Assembly: GCA_020049465.1 (NCBI GenBank)
Contig: JAIFKS010000063.1
Coordinates: 1 to 53,333 of the forward strand
Length of the DNA: 53,333 bases
Source: a bacterium
GTDB taxonomy: Bacteria > Krumholzibacteriota > Krumholzibacteriia > LZORAL124-64-63
Direction of reading: 5' to 3'
A model generated the notes under the pieces. The model had not been told where the DNA came from. It worked only from the letters and a program-made list of their open reading frames with translations, and searched no databases. Positions 25,402 through 34,075 of this stretch are shown here, piece by piece. The translations under genes and the position numbers were made by a program. The first letter of the stretch is position 1; each line of letters begins with the position of its first letter.

Positions 25402-26355
25402 CTAGAACGATCCCTGGATGCCGAGCGACCAGCTCAGGTAGTTCAGTTCTTCTTCCTGGAACGACGTGATGGGCCTCTCGTCGTAGGTACCATCGAGCTG
25501 CACGGGGTATTCCATCAGGGGAACCAGCGTGGTGCCCTCGTCGGCCTCGAGGAAGTACTCGGCCGGTTCGAACTGGACCTTGTTCAGGTGGTACGTCGCT
25601 TCAAGTCGCAGGCTGACATTCCTGTCCGCCAGCAGCCGCAGGCCGCCGCCCAGAGCCATGTCGTTGCTTCCCGCGGAGCCGGCGGTGAAGTCCGAGTTCA
25701 TGTCGTACCAGATCTTGCCCATCTGCCCAGTCAGATACGGATGCAGGCGGCCGCCGCCGTCGCCCGAGAAATTCAGCGGATAAACCATCACGCCGAGGTT
25801 GCCCTGCAGGGCGATCAGCGACCGGGCTTCGGCGTCGAATTCCCCGAGTATCGGGTCATCGACGGGCGACGCATTCTGCTCGTTCTTGCGGATGCGGCGA
25901 TTCTCGACCGAAGAGGAGTATTCCGAGATGGCCAGGCCACCGATGGCTTCGAGCGTCAGCCAGGGCTTCACGTTGTACCCGATGTGCAGCTGCGGGTTGA
26001 ACGCCGTCTGGCCGTTGACCTTGACATCGCCCCAGTAGGTCGATTCGGTCGTGTACTTGTAGATCATCTGTTCATGCTCGAGCACGACGCCGGAAAGGTT
26101 CATGAACCCCAGGGTCAGGCTCAGTTCCACGGTTCCGGCGCGCAGGCCCGGCACCCAGCGTTCGGCCTCGGCTTCTTCAAGGGCCAGATCCTGGGCTGCC
26201 GTCGCCGACTCGTGAAGCAGCTTGAAGATCTTGGTCGGTTGGGCGGTCTGGGCGCCCTCGGGGGCGGGCGCCTGCGCAAACGCAGGGGCGACCGGCAACA
26301 AGCCTGCGCCGACGGCGAGGATGCAAACAGCCACCAGGGTACTCTTCACCGACAT
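25402..26355 (-). CDS. Outer-membrane beta-barrel protein
   Basis: A 317-residue precursor with a clear signal peptide ending 'APAFAQAPA'. After a short helical segment rich in Ala/Glu, the chain alternates amphipathic strands ('LHIGYNVKPWLTLEAIGGLAISEYS', 'GGGLRLLADRNVSLRLEATYHL') and ends 'WSLGIQGSF' with a terminal Phe, all typical of an outer-membrane barrel. No specific family is recognised. The start ATG has AGGAG upstream. It is monocistronic, with its own promoter and terminator. Confidence 0.72.
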   Translation of the reverse strand: MSVKSTLVAVCILAVGAGLLPVAPAFAQAPAPEGAQTAQPTKIFKLLHESATAAQDLALEEAEAERWVPGLRAGTVELSLTLGFMNLSGVVLEHEQMIYKYTTESTYWGDVKVNGQTAFNPQLHIGYNVKPWLTLEAIGGLAISEYSSSVENRRIRKNEQNASPVDDPILGEFDAEARSLIALQGNLGVMVYPLNFSGDGGGRLHPYLTGQMGKIWYDMNSDFTAGSAGSNDMALGGGLRLLADRNVSLRLEATYHLNKVQFEPAEYFLEADEGTTLVPLMEYPVQLDGTYDERPITSFQEEELNYLSWSLGIQGSF

Positions 26356-26417
26356 GCAGGCTCCTGTGCGGGACGTGGCCCGGGTCCGGCGGGGCAGTCG
26401 ACCATGACGCCCGATTA

Positions 26418-26445
26418 ATTTCAGGTGCGGGGCCGAAGGTGTCAA
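26418..26445 (-). promoter_or_regulatory. Sigma-70 promoter of the barrel gene
   Basis: On the minus strand a perfect TTGACA (complement of 26440-26445), a 16-base spacer and TGAAAT (complement of 26418-26423) lie about 60 bases upstream of the start codon. It diverges from the promoter at 26464. Confidence 0.6.
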
Positions 26446-26463
26446 CCCCTAACGGCAAACCGA

Positions 26464-26492
26464 TTGTTCCGCCTGTGCCTTGTCCTTATACT
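26464..26492 (+). promoter_or_regulatory. Sigma-70 promoter of the FG-GAP exoprotein gene
   Basis: TTGTTC (26464-26469) and TATACT (26487-26492) are separated by exactly 17 bases and lie 36 bases before the ATG. The two divergent promoters share about 20 bases between their -35 boxes, so one regulator could affect both. Confidence 0.62.
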
Positions 26493-26528
26493 GCAGACGT
26501 TCCTTCCCCGAGGAAAGTGGCGGGCTTC

Positions 26529-29327
26529 ATGTCTTCTGGCACCGAGATCCTGCCGGTCCGCGCCTCCCGGCGCCGGCTCGGCCATCCGCGTCCGACGCGG
26601 CCGATGGCCTTCTCCCTTCTTGCCGCCCTGGCGTGCCTGGCGACGGCGGCGACCGCGTTCGCCGGCGCCGAATTCCCGGCTCCCCGCACTTCCCTGCTGC
26701 CGGAACCCGGCCTTTCCGTGCTGGCGGTCCGGATTCCCGGCGAGATCACGGACGATCTGCTGGTCGGCATGGGGGGCGGCTCGTTGGGCATCATTCATTA
26801 TTCGTCCGAGAGCACGGCCTTCGAGTTTCGGCAGCGGCTGGCGCTGGGCGGACGTCTGGTCGCCCTGGCGCCCTGGCGGGGGCTGCCTGTGTCCGAACAG
26901 GGCGTCGTGGTGGCGGCGGCCGATCCGGACCGGGTCTATTTCGTGCGGATCCGGGCGACCTTCCCGTTCCTGGAACCGGCGGCCACGGTGGATCTGGATG
27001 AAGACCCGGGGGCGCTGGCGTGGTTCGGCGATCTGAACGGCGGCCATGGCCAGGTGGCGGTATCCCTGCCCGGCATCGACGCTGTCGCCCTGGTGGGCGA
27101 TGTCGACGGCTGGCGCGTGAAACAGACGGTGGCGGTCGGGGACGAGCCGTGTTCGCTGACCGGCGCGGACCTGGACGGCGATGGTGTCCGGGAAGTGGTC
27201 GCCGCTCAGCGCGGCGTGCTGTCCGGGGATCTGGCCGTGCTCACGGCCGGCGAAGACGGGCGGGCGGCGGTGCGCTTCGTCCGGGTGCCCGGTCTGTCGG
27301 CCGGGCTGGTCGCCGCGTTCGACGACGACGGCGACGGACGCGATGAACTGGCGGTCGCCGACCGGGATCAGCCGAAGGTGGGGTTCCTGCGCGCCAGCGG
27401 CCCGGATTTCGAACCGATCGGCGAACTGGACCTGACCCTGCCCGCGCGCAATCTCGTGGTCTGGGCGCTGGCCGATGGCGCCCCTGCCCTGCTGGCGGGG
27501 CACGACCTGCGCGGCACGGTCGATTTCGCCAGCCGGACCGCCGGTGTCTGGGTGAGGCATGACGCATATTACCCGGGTTGCCTGCCGCTGGCGTCCGCTC
27601 CGGCCGACCTCAACGGCGACAGCCAGCCTGACGTGGCCACTGTGGGCGCCGGGGCCTCGGTGCTGTCCCTGATGTTCGCCCGGCCCGGGCCGGGCTTCTG
27701 GGGGCTGCCGTCGCTGGCGCTGACGACTCTTCCCGGTGACGTCTGCCATGGTGATTTCGACGGTGACGGGCGCTCCGATGTGCTGGTCCCCGCAGCGGTC
27801 GAACGGCGCCTGAGTCTGTTCGCGGCGCGCGAAGACGGCGGTCTGGCGACGACGGCGCGGGAAATCCCCCTGGGCTTCTCCCCGGGCAAAATCGCGACAG
27901 TCCAGCTGGACGCCGATCCGGAGCCCGAACTGGCGGTGCTGGACATCATCGCCGGTCAGGTCGTGGTCCTGGAGCCGTCCGGTGACGGCGCGTTCAGCGA
28001 GCGCGCGCGAAAGGATGTCGGGACCTTCCCGACGTTCCTGACGGCGGGGGATATCGATGCCGACGGATGGACGGACCTGCTGGCTCTGCCGGCGGACGGC
28101 AGCCGCGTTCAGCTGCTGTTCGGCGCGGGCGACAACGCGTTGGGCGACGCGGTGTCGCTGACCTATCTGTTCGGCGCCACGGGCGCGGCGCTGGCGGATC
28201 TCAACGGCGACGGCCGGCTGGACGTGATCTGCGTCGACGGCACCAGTCGGCTCTGGTGGCGCGTCAATCTCGACGGCCGCACGTTCGGCCCGGGCCTGTG
28301 GCTGAACGCGGGCGCAGGGGCGTCGCTGGTGGCGGCCGGCGATCTCGACGGCGACCTCGACGCCGACATCGTGGTCGGCTGTCGCGTCGATCAGTCGCTG
28401 GTGTCATTCGAGAACACGGGGAACGGGAATCTGGTGCGTCGTACGGGCTCATACGTTCTCGAGAGCACGCCCGAGGGCCTGGACATCGGCGATTTCGACC
28501 AGGACGGTCGCGGCGACGTCGTGGTCAACCTGCGCGACCAGGACCGGTTGGACATCTTCCTGAGCGTGATTCCCTGGAACCGCCAGTTCGCGTTGACGGT
28601 GCCCGCCACGCCCGGGGTGTTGGAATTCAGCGTGACCGATATCAACGCCGACGGGGCGGTTGATCTGCTGGCGCTGGACAGCGTGCTGCAACTCGGAGTG
28701 GTCCACCTCAATCTGGACCCGACGGGCGTGGCCCTGGAGCCGCGCAGCCTGACGTTCGACTGCGACGTTGAGGGCGGCCTGCAGGCCCGTCTGGAACCGG
28801 GTTGGGAAGGAACGTGGCGCCTGGAGGCGCGGCTTCCGTCCGGTTGGCGGACGCTGGTGGAGGACGGGCGCGCGGCCGTCGGCCGGATCGATCGGGACGG
28901 CAACGCCTGGATCCTGGACGTTCCGTCCGATCAACTGGCCGCGTGGGGGCGGCCGTCGGCGCTGCGCCTGCTGGCCACACGCGCCGACGGACGAACCGAG
29001 TCGCGGCAGGAAGCCGTGGCCGCACCCTGCGGCGCCGGAGCCGCGGCCGGAGGTCCGGCGTGGCTGGCTGGTCCGTGGCCGAACCCGGGCAATCCGCTCA
29101 TCCGCGCCAGCTTCCGCCTGGAACAGGACGCATACGCGCGCGTCGCCGTGCATGATCTGGCGGGCCGGCTGGTGTCGGTGCTGGCGGAAGGGTATCTGGC
29201 CGCGGGCGAACACGAGGTCCGGTGGGACGGTCGCGGCGCCGGCGGGACGGCGGCGGCCGGCGCCTACCTGCTGCGGGTCGAAACGGGGTCCGGTCGGCTG
29301 AGCCGCAAGCTCGTGCTGTTGAAATAG
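26529..29327 (+). CDS. Secreted FG-GAP/VCBS-repeat protein with FlgD-like sorting domain
   Basis: A 932-residue exoprotein. An unusually long basic N-region precedes the signal hydrophobic core ('FSLLAALACLATAATAFAG'). At least eight repeats of the type 'GDLDGDLDADIVVGCR', 'DFDGDGRSDVLVP' and 'DINADGAVDLLALD' follow. Their Asp-rich loops bind calcium in FG-GAP/VCBS propellers such as integrin alpha chains. The C-terminus has 'GPWPNPGNPLIRASF', 'VHDLAGRLVSVLAEG' and 'VRWDGRGAGG', the FlgD-like sorting domain. A role in surface adhesion or polymer binding is likely but unproven. The start with AGGAAAG is preferred over Met at 26604. Confidence 0.87.
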   Translation: MSSGTEILPVRASRRRLGHPRPTRPMAFSLLAALACLATAATAFAGAEFPAPRTSLLPEPGLSVLAVRIPGEITDDLLVGMGGGSLGIIHYSSESTAFEFRQRLALGGRLVALAPWRGLPVSEQGVVVAAADPDRVYFVRIRATFPFLEPAATVDLDEDPGALAWFGDLNGGHGQVAVSLPGIDAVALVGDVDGWRVKQTVAVGDEPCSLTGADLDGDGVREVVAAQRGVLSGDLAVLTAGEDGRAAVRFVRVPGLSAGLVAAFDDDGDGRDELAVADRDQPKVGFLRASGPDFEPIGELDLTLPARNLVVWALADGAPALLAGHDLRGTVDFASRTAGVWVRHDAYYPGCLPLASAPADLNGDSQPDVATVGAGASVLSLMFARPGPGFWGLPSLALTTLPGDVCHGDFDGDGRSDVLVPAAVERRLSLFAAREDGGLATTAREIPLGFSPGKIATVQLDADPEPELAVLDIIAGQVVVLEPSGDGAFSERARKDVGTFPTFLTAGDIDADGWTDLLALPADGSRVQLLFGAGDNALGDAVSLTYLFGATGAALADLNGDGRLDVICVDGTSRLWWRVNLDGRTFGPGLWLNAGAGASLVAAGDLDGDLDADIVVGCRVDQSLVSFENTGNGNLVRRTGSYVLESTPEGLDIGDFDQDGRGDVVVNLRDQDRLDIFLSVIPWNRQFALTVPATPGVLEFSVTDINADGAVDLLALDSVLQLGVVHLNLDPTGVALEPRSLTFDCDVEGGLQARLEPGWEGTWRLEARLPSGWRTLVEDGRAAVGRIDRDGNAWILDVPSDQLAAWGRPSALRLLATRADGRTESRQEAVAAPCGAGAAAGGPAWLAGPWPNPGNPLIRASFRLEQDAYARVAVHDLAGRLVSVLAEGYLAAGEHEVRWDGRGAGGTAAAGAYLLRVETGSGRLSRKLVLLK

Positions 29328-29334
29328 GCCAGGC

Positions 29335-30279
29335 TCAGGCGACGACATCCGCCGCCGGGTCCAGGTACCGTACTTCCTCTTCCAGGGTGACGCCGAAGCG
29401 GTCGCGCACGGCGTCGCGCATCCGGGCCGCGAGGCGGCGCACATCGCCGCTGCCGGCCCGGCCCAGATTGACGATGATGTTCGCGTGTCGGGGGAACACG
29501 GCGGCATCGCCTTCACGCATCGCCTTGGCGCCGACCTGCTCCAGCAGGGCGCCCGCCGCCTGACGGCGACCGCCCGGCTCGGCTGGCTCCAGATTGCGGA
29601 ACCAGCTGCCGGCGCTGGGCTCGTGGACCGGATGTTTGGCCAGCCGGTCGGCCAGATGGGCCTGTCGCTCCTCGCAAGCAGACTCGACATCGCCGTGGCT
29701 CAGTTGAAGCACGACCTCGAGCACCACCGATCCCGCGTCGCGCAGGGCGGTGCCGCGGTAGCGGAACCCGAAATCGTCACACCCCACCTGGACCAGGTCG
29801 CCGTCCCCGGTCAGGACGGTGGCCTGGCGCACGAACTCGCGGATCTCGTGACCGTAGCACCCGGCGTTGCCGGCCAAGGCGCCGCCAAGCGTTCCGGGGA
29901 TGCCGGAGGCGAATTCCAGTCCCGTCAATCCGGCGCGCAGCGTGCGCGCGATCAATTCGTCGAAGCCGAGACCGGCGGCGGCCGTGACGACATCGCCCCG
30001 CATTTCGCAGGCCTGGCCGGCCACACGCATGACGACGCCGCTGAATCCGCGGTCGTCGGCCAGCACGTTGCTGCCGCCGCCGAGCACGAACCAGGGCAGG
30101 CCCGATCTCAGCGCAGCCTCGTGGAACCGGCGGGCCTGTTCCGGGTTATGAGCCGGGCAGACCAGCGCGGCCGGCCCCCCCACCTGCAGGGTCGTCAAAT
30201 CGCGCAGCGGCACCCCGCGCTCGACGCAGGCGCGCAGTCCGCCCGGCAGCAGATTCAGGAAGCGGTCCTCGACGGTCAT
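29335..30279 (-). CDS. murB: UDP-N-acetylenolpyruvoylglucosamine reductase
   Basis: A 314-residue flavoenzyme of peptidoglycan precursor synthesis that reduces enolpyruvyl-UDP-GlcNAc to UDP-MurNAc with NADPH. The FAD-binding half has 'TTLQVGGPAA', 'FVLGGGSNVL' and 'SGIPGTLGGALAGNAGCYG'. The substrate half carries 'FGFRYRGTAL' and 'SAGSWFRN', in which Ser225 is the expected proton donor. The length fits the shorter MurB class. The ATG is set at 30279 with AAGGGCAGG upstream; a longer in-frame ORF continues through non-coding sequence. The stop is eight bases from the convergent FG-GAP gene stop, and no other mur gene is nearby. Confidence 0.95.
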   Translation of the reverse strand: MTVEDRFLNLLPGGLRACVERGVPLRDLTTLQVGGPAALVCPAHNPEQARRFHEAALRSGLPWFVLGGGSNVLADDRGFSGVVMRVAGQACEMRGDVVTAAAGLGFDELIARTLRAGLTGLEFASGIPGTLGGALAGNAGCYGHEIREFVRQATVLTGDGDLVQVGCDDFGFRYRGTALRDAGSVVLEVVLQLSHGDVESACEERQAHLADRLAKHPVHEPSAGSWFRNLEPAEPGGRRQAAGALLEQVGAKAMREGDAAVFPRHANIIVNLGRAGSGDVRRLAARMRDAVRDRFGVTLEEEVRYLDPAADVVA

Positions 30280-30321
30280 GGCCTGCCCTTTCGCGCCGGC
30301 GACGTCGCCGGCGGCTTGCCT

Positions 30322-30350
30322 ACGATCAGACAGGCGGCGCAGCGCGTCAA
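30322..30350 (-). promoter_or_regulatory. Possible murB promoter
   Basis: On the minus strand TTGACG (complement of 30345-30350), a 17-base spacer and a weak GATCGT (complement of 30322-30327) lie about 45 bases before murB. It is back-to-back with the promoter at 30357. Confidence 0.4.
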
Positions 30351-30356
30351 CCCGTG

Positions 30357-30386
30357 TTGGCATTGCCCGCCGGCTTGCCGTAACAT
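30357..30386 (+). promoter_or_regulatory. Promoter of the TonB/Exb envelope operon
   Basis: TTGGCA (30357-30362), an 18-base spacer and TAACAT (30381-30386) lie about 50 bases before the first gene. This is the only good promoter I see for the eight co-directional genes that follow. Confidence 0.55.
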
Positions 30387-30438
30387 TTCGCGTTCCACGG
30401 GCGGACAGGCCGTTCGTGCGGGCGCAGGGAGCGGTCAG

Positions 30439-31581
30439 GTGACGTCGACGGCAGCGCCACACAGCATGGAACCCGTGTCCGGCCACCTGGCCGGCGAGCG
30501 CCGGGTGCTGTGGATCGCGTTCGCGGCTTCGCTGCTCCTGCATCTGGTGGCCGTGCTGGTGCTGCAGCGCATGCCGGTCGATCTCACGGAGCCCCTCCGC
30601 GAACCCCGCGACAAGGCCGTCGAGATCGCGCTGGAGCCGGATAAGGCGGCCGAGGAAGAAGCGGCGGCCGAGGCCGAGCGCCGGGAGCGCGAACGCATCT
30701 TCACCACGATTCCCGAACGCCTGGCCAGCCAGACGGCGCCCCCGGACGATCCCGATCAGCCGCAGTACCTGGCCATGTACCACTCGCTGGCCGCCAATCC
30801 CACGGTCGGAGGCGACGCGCTGCGGCCGTCGGCGCCCGAACCGGCCGAGTCCGAAGCCGTGGCCGTGCAGCGTGAGCAACTCGAGGGCGCCGCCGGCGTG
30901 AAACTGGCTGCGCAGGCTCCGCCCTCGCCGAACCGGGCGACGCGCGAGCCGTCGCCGGCGGAGCCGACCGAGGCCGAGGCCCGGCAGGAGAGGGCGCTTC
31001 GCGAGCAGGAGCGCAAGCGGAGCCGAATGCTCGATGCCGCGGACCAGGGCACGCTGCCGGTGCCGCGGACGGATGATTCGGAACCGGCGCGACCGCGCGA
31101 CGAGGCGCGGACAGCCGCCCCGGAGCCGCTGGAGCCGTGGTGGAGTCCGGCCACGCCGTCGATCCTCAGGCAGGGAGGGCAGGGCGCGGCCGGCGATCGG
31201 GGCATCGACTTCGACCAGGAAGCGCGCGGCCTGCAGACCAGCGGCGTGGCGCGCGTGGGCGATTTCAGCCTGAACACCTGGGAGTGGAACTACGCGCCCT
31301 GGATGCAGGCTTTCGGCAACGCCCTCATGCGCAACTGGGTGCCGCCGCCGGCGCGCCGCATGGGGTTGATTTCAGGCAAGACCGTGTTGAGGGTCATCGT
31401 CGAGAAGAACGGACTGGTCAGCGTGGCGGAGATCGTCGAAACGGACGGCCATCAGTCGCTGCACGACGCCTCGCGGTCGGCGCTGCTGTCATCGTCGCCG
31501 TTCGCGCCGCTGCCGTCGCACTTCCCGTTGGCGCACCTTGAGATACGGTTGACGATGTTTTATCCTGAGCCGCCGCGCTGA
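30439..31581 (+). CDS. TonB/TolA-like energy-transducing periplasmic protein
   Basis: A 380-residue protein with one membrane helix (about residues 20-45). A long Glu/Ala/Pro-rich periplasmic spacer follows. The C-terminal TonB_C/TolA-like domain has 'GNALMRNWVPPP', 'GKTVLRVIVEKNGLV', 'SLHDASRSALLSSSPFAPLP' and a final strand ending in Tyr. The GTG at 30439 is chosen because AGGGAG is seven bases upstream; ATG at 30466 is the alternative. The next two genes encode the matching ExbB/TolQ and ExbD/TolR subunits. Whether this is a TonB (receptor-powering) or Tol (cell-envelope) system cannot be settled from sequence, and no Pal gene is nearby. Confidence 0.85.
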   Translation: MTSTAAPHSMEPVSGHLAGERRVLWIAFAASLLLHLVAVLVLQRMPVDLTEPLREPRDKAVEIALEPDKAAEEEAAAEAERRERERIFTTIPERLASQTAPPDDPDQPQYLAMYHSLAANPTVGGDALRPSAPEPAESEAVAVQREQLEGAAGVKLAAQAPPSPNRATREPSPAEPTEAEARQERALREQERKRSRMLDAADQGTLPVPRTDDSEPARPRDEARTAAPEPLEPWWSPATPSILRQGGQGAAGDRGIDFDQEARGLQTSGVARVGDFSLNTWEWNYAPWMQAFGNALMRNWVPPPARRMGLISGKTVLRVIVEKNGLVSVAEIVETDGHQSLHDASRSALLSSSPFAPLPSHFPLAHLEIRLTMFYPEPPR

Positions 31582-31627
31582 CGCCGGCGCCGGGTGCGCT
31601 TCCGCGCGCCCCGCAGAAAGGTCTCTG

Positions 31628-32269
31628 ATGGACATGTGGCAGTGGATCCTGGCCGGCCGCACGATGATGATTCCCATCGGACTGGCTTCGCTGGTCGGTT
31701 TGGCCGTGATCATCGAACGGCTCGTTGTCCTGCGGCGCGGGCGCATCATCGTGCCGGAGATCGCCGCGGCCGTCGACACGCTGGACAGCGGGCGCGACCT
31801 GTCGGTGGCATACGCGCTGTGCCAGGGCCGACCGGGTCCTTTCGCCAACATCGTCCGGGCGGGACTCGATCACGCGGAGAGCGACTGGACCGTGATCCGC
31901 GACGTCCTGCAGGAAGCCGGGCGTCACGAGGCCACCCTGCTCACCCGGCGGCTGGGCGTGCTGGAGACCGTGGCCGCGGTGTCACCCCTGATGGGTCTGC
32001 TGGGCACGGTTCTGGGCATGATCCGCATCTTCGCCGCGGTCTCGGACGCGGGAATCGGCGATCCCGAGGCGCTTTCGGGCGGCATCAGCGAGGCGATGGT
32101 GACCACGGCGGCCGGGCTGTTCATCGGCATTCCGGCCCTGGTGGCCTACAATTGGTTGAACTCCCGCGCGGACGGCCTCATCTTCGAACTGGAGACCTAC
32201 GCTTCGCGGTTGCTCGATTCCCTGCGCCGCCGCCGGTTGACGGCGGTCGACCCGGCGGAACGCCCGTGA
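31628..32269 (+). CDS. MotA/TolQ/ExbB proton channel family protein
   Basis: A 213-residue inner-membrane protein with three membrane helices (about 13-35, 112-138 and 150-175). The conserved block 'GVLETVAAVSPLMGLLGTVLGMI' and 'ISEAMVTTAAGLFIGIPALVAYNW' forms the proton pathway with ExbD. It is expected to form a pentamer around an ExbD dimer and energise the TonB/TolA-like protein upstream. ATG has AAAGG upstream. Its TGA overlaps the GTG start of ExbD. Confidence 0.95.
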   Translation: MDMWQWILAGRTMMIPIGLASLVGLAVIIERLVVLRRGRIIVPEIAAAVDTLDSGRDLSVAYALCQGRPGPFANIVRAGLDHAESDWTVIRDVLQEAGRHEATLLTRRLGVLETVAAVSPLMGLLGTVLGMIRIFAAVSDAGIGDPEALSGGISEAMVTTAAGLFIGIPALVAYNWLNSRADGLIFELETYASRLLDSLRRRRLTAVDPAERP

Positions 32270-32676
32270 ATTTCCGCGAGCGCAAGAAGGGGCGCAGCCT
32301 CATCCTGAACGTCACGTCGCTGATCGACGTGATGTTCCTGATGCTGATCTTCCTGCTGGTCACATCCAGTTTCCGGACGCAGCCCGCGGTCACGGTGGTG
32401 CTCCCGCGGTCGGCGACGGCCGAGGAGGCCGTCGACACGCCTTCGATCCTGTACCTGACGACGGACGGTCGCGTGTTCCTGAACGAGCGGCCGGTGACCG
32501 AATCCGAACTGCCGCCACTGCTGGCGCAGTTGAGAGTGGACACGGGCGAGGACCGCATGGTCCTGCGCGCGGATGCGGGCGCCGCCCACGGCGACGTCAT
32601 CAAGCTGATCGACACCATCAAACAGAGCGGGTTCACCCGCATCAGTCTTTCGGCGCGCGCCGCGGGCGCCGAATGA
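32266..32676 (+). CDS. ExbD/TolR family biopolymer transport protein
   Basis: A 136-residue protein with one membrane helix carrying the essential Asp21 in 'TSLIDVMFLMLIFLLV', then a periplasmic ExbD domain ending 'KLIDTIKQSGFTRISL'. It supplies the proton-carrying residue of the ExbB-ExbD motor. The GTG start overlaps the ExbB stop (GTGA), so translation is coupled. A longer in-frame reading from 31594 runs through exbB in another frame and is not real. Confidence 0.95.
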   Translation: MNFRERKKGRSLILNVTSLIDVMFLMLIFLLVTSSFRTQPAVTVVLPRSATAEEAVDTPSILYLTTDGRVFLNERPVTESELPPLLAQLRVDTGEDRMVLRADAGAAHGDVIKLIDTIKQSGFTRISLSARAAGAE

Positions 32677-32692
32677 CAGGCCAGGAGGCCAC

Positions 32693-34075
32693 GTGCAGGC
32701 AAACAGGTCTCGGTTGAAAACCGTGCTGACGGCGCTGTCGCTGGCGGCGACGGCCGCTGTCGGGCTGGGCGGATGTTCCAGCGACGAGCCCAGCCAGGTC
32801 GGGGCCGGGTTGGTGGATCCCGTGCTGACGGAGGTGCTCGTGGACCTCGTGGCGCGGGATGTCTTCGCCTACAGGCCCGTCAGCGTCGAGGACGCCGCGC
32901 TGCCGGTGCATCGCCAGCAGGTGCTGTATCTGGGCAGCCAGGCTGGTGTCACCTCGCGCATGCTGGTCAACTACGACTTCGCGGATATTTTCAGCGAGGA
33001 CTATCCCGACACGTTGTTCACGGCCGCGAACATCAAATCGGTGAAACTGAGTCTGACCAAGCTGTCCCACTACGGCGGGCTGCGGCGCGAGATCAGTGAC
33101 GACGGCGACACGACCTACGTCGGCAGCGGCCAGCCGCTGGACCTCTATTTCCAGGTGCAGGAACTGAGCGCTCCGTTCGACAGCACCGCCTTCACCGGAT
33201 ACCCGAACGCGGCACCGGCGTTCGGCGGGCCGGCGCTCAATTCCGATTTCCTGGAGCCGATCCAGGACAACGAACCGCTGCTGCGGATGTACGAACAGGA
33301 CTTCATCGACTGGATGGATGCCGGCCAGACCATGGGCCTGATCATCTCGCTGGACCAGATCAGCTCCGATCCGGGCCTGATCGGCTTCGCGGCGCGCGAA
33401 CTGGCGCGTTATTCGGAAGTGGAGGATGTGGCGGTCGGCACGATCGTCGCGCCGAATTTCGTGGTCGAGTTCGAGGATCCCACGATCGCCAATTTCCTGT
33501 TGGCGCCGGTCGCCGACACCTCGACGTTCGAGGCGGTGCCCGCAGCGCCGGCGAGCGCGGCCGACGGATTCCTGCTGCGCACCTGTCTGCGGTCCTACCC
33601 GGCATTCGATTTCGATTTCTCCGGGCTTCCGGACGACGTGCTCATCAACCGCGCGATCCTGAGGCTGGCCAACGACCAGGACCTGGCGTTTGGCAACACC
33701 GAGGCCATCGTCGTCTCCGAGCTCGATTCGCTGAAGCTGGCCGCGGCTCCGCTGGCGATGACGCCGGTCGAATTGGGCGCGGCGTCCTACGTCATCACCG
33801 GGCAGACCAGTCTGGATCCGACGAAGGTGCGCCACCTGGCGTTCGATGTCACGACGCTGGTGCAGCGCGTGGTCAATGACGTCTACGCCGACCCGCGGGG
33901 GCTGGTGCTGACCGCGGGCGAAGACGTGTTCCCGACCTACGACCTCACGACCGTCGACCCGGACTTCTACTTCACCGAGTTCCGGTTCTTCGGAACGGCC
34001 GCTGCCGACAGTCTGCGGCCGCGGCTCGAGATCACCTACAGCCGCAACGAAGCACGGCCGGGAGGCGCACGATGA
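32693..34075 (+). CDS. Large envelope lipoprotein of unknown function
   Basis: A 460-residue precursor with lipobox 'LGGC' (Cys28). The mature part is rich in beta strands, with repeated 'IKSVKLSLTKL', 'INRAILRLAND' and 'VRHLAFDVTTLVQRV' segments. These resemble a carbohydrate-binding or DNRLRE-type jelly-roll more than an enzyme. No catalytic motif is seen. GTG is preceded by AGGAGG. The stop overlaps the start of the barrel gene (ATGA), so the two products are likely made together and may form an outer-membrane lipoprotein-barrel pair. Confidence 0.8.
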   Translation: MQANRSRLKTVLTALSLAATAAVGLGGCSSDEPSQVGAGLVDPVLTEVLVDLVARDVFAYRPVSVEDAALPVHRQQVLYLGSQAGVTSRMLVNYDFADIFSEDYPDTLFTAANIKSVKLSLTKLSHYGGLRREISDDGDTTYVGSGQPLDLYFQVQELSAPFDSTAFTGYPNAAPAFGGPALNSDFLEPIQDNEPLLRMYEQDFIDWMDAGQTMGLIISLDQISSDPGLIGFAARELARYSEVEDVAVGTIVAPNFVVEFEDPTIANFLLAPVADTSTFEAVPAAPASAADGFLLRTCLRSYPAFDFDFSGLPDDVLINRAILRLANDQDLAFGNTEAIVVSELDSLKLAAAPLAMTPVELGAASYVITGQTSLDPTKVRHLAFDVTTLVQRVVNDVYADPRGLVLTAGEDVFPTYDLTTVDPDFYFTEFRFFGTAAADSLRPRLEITYSRNEARPGGAR

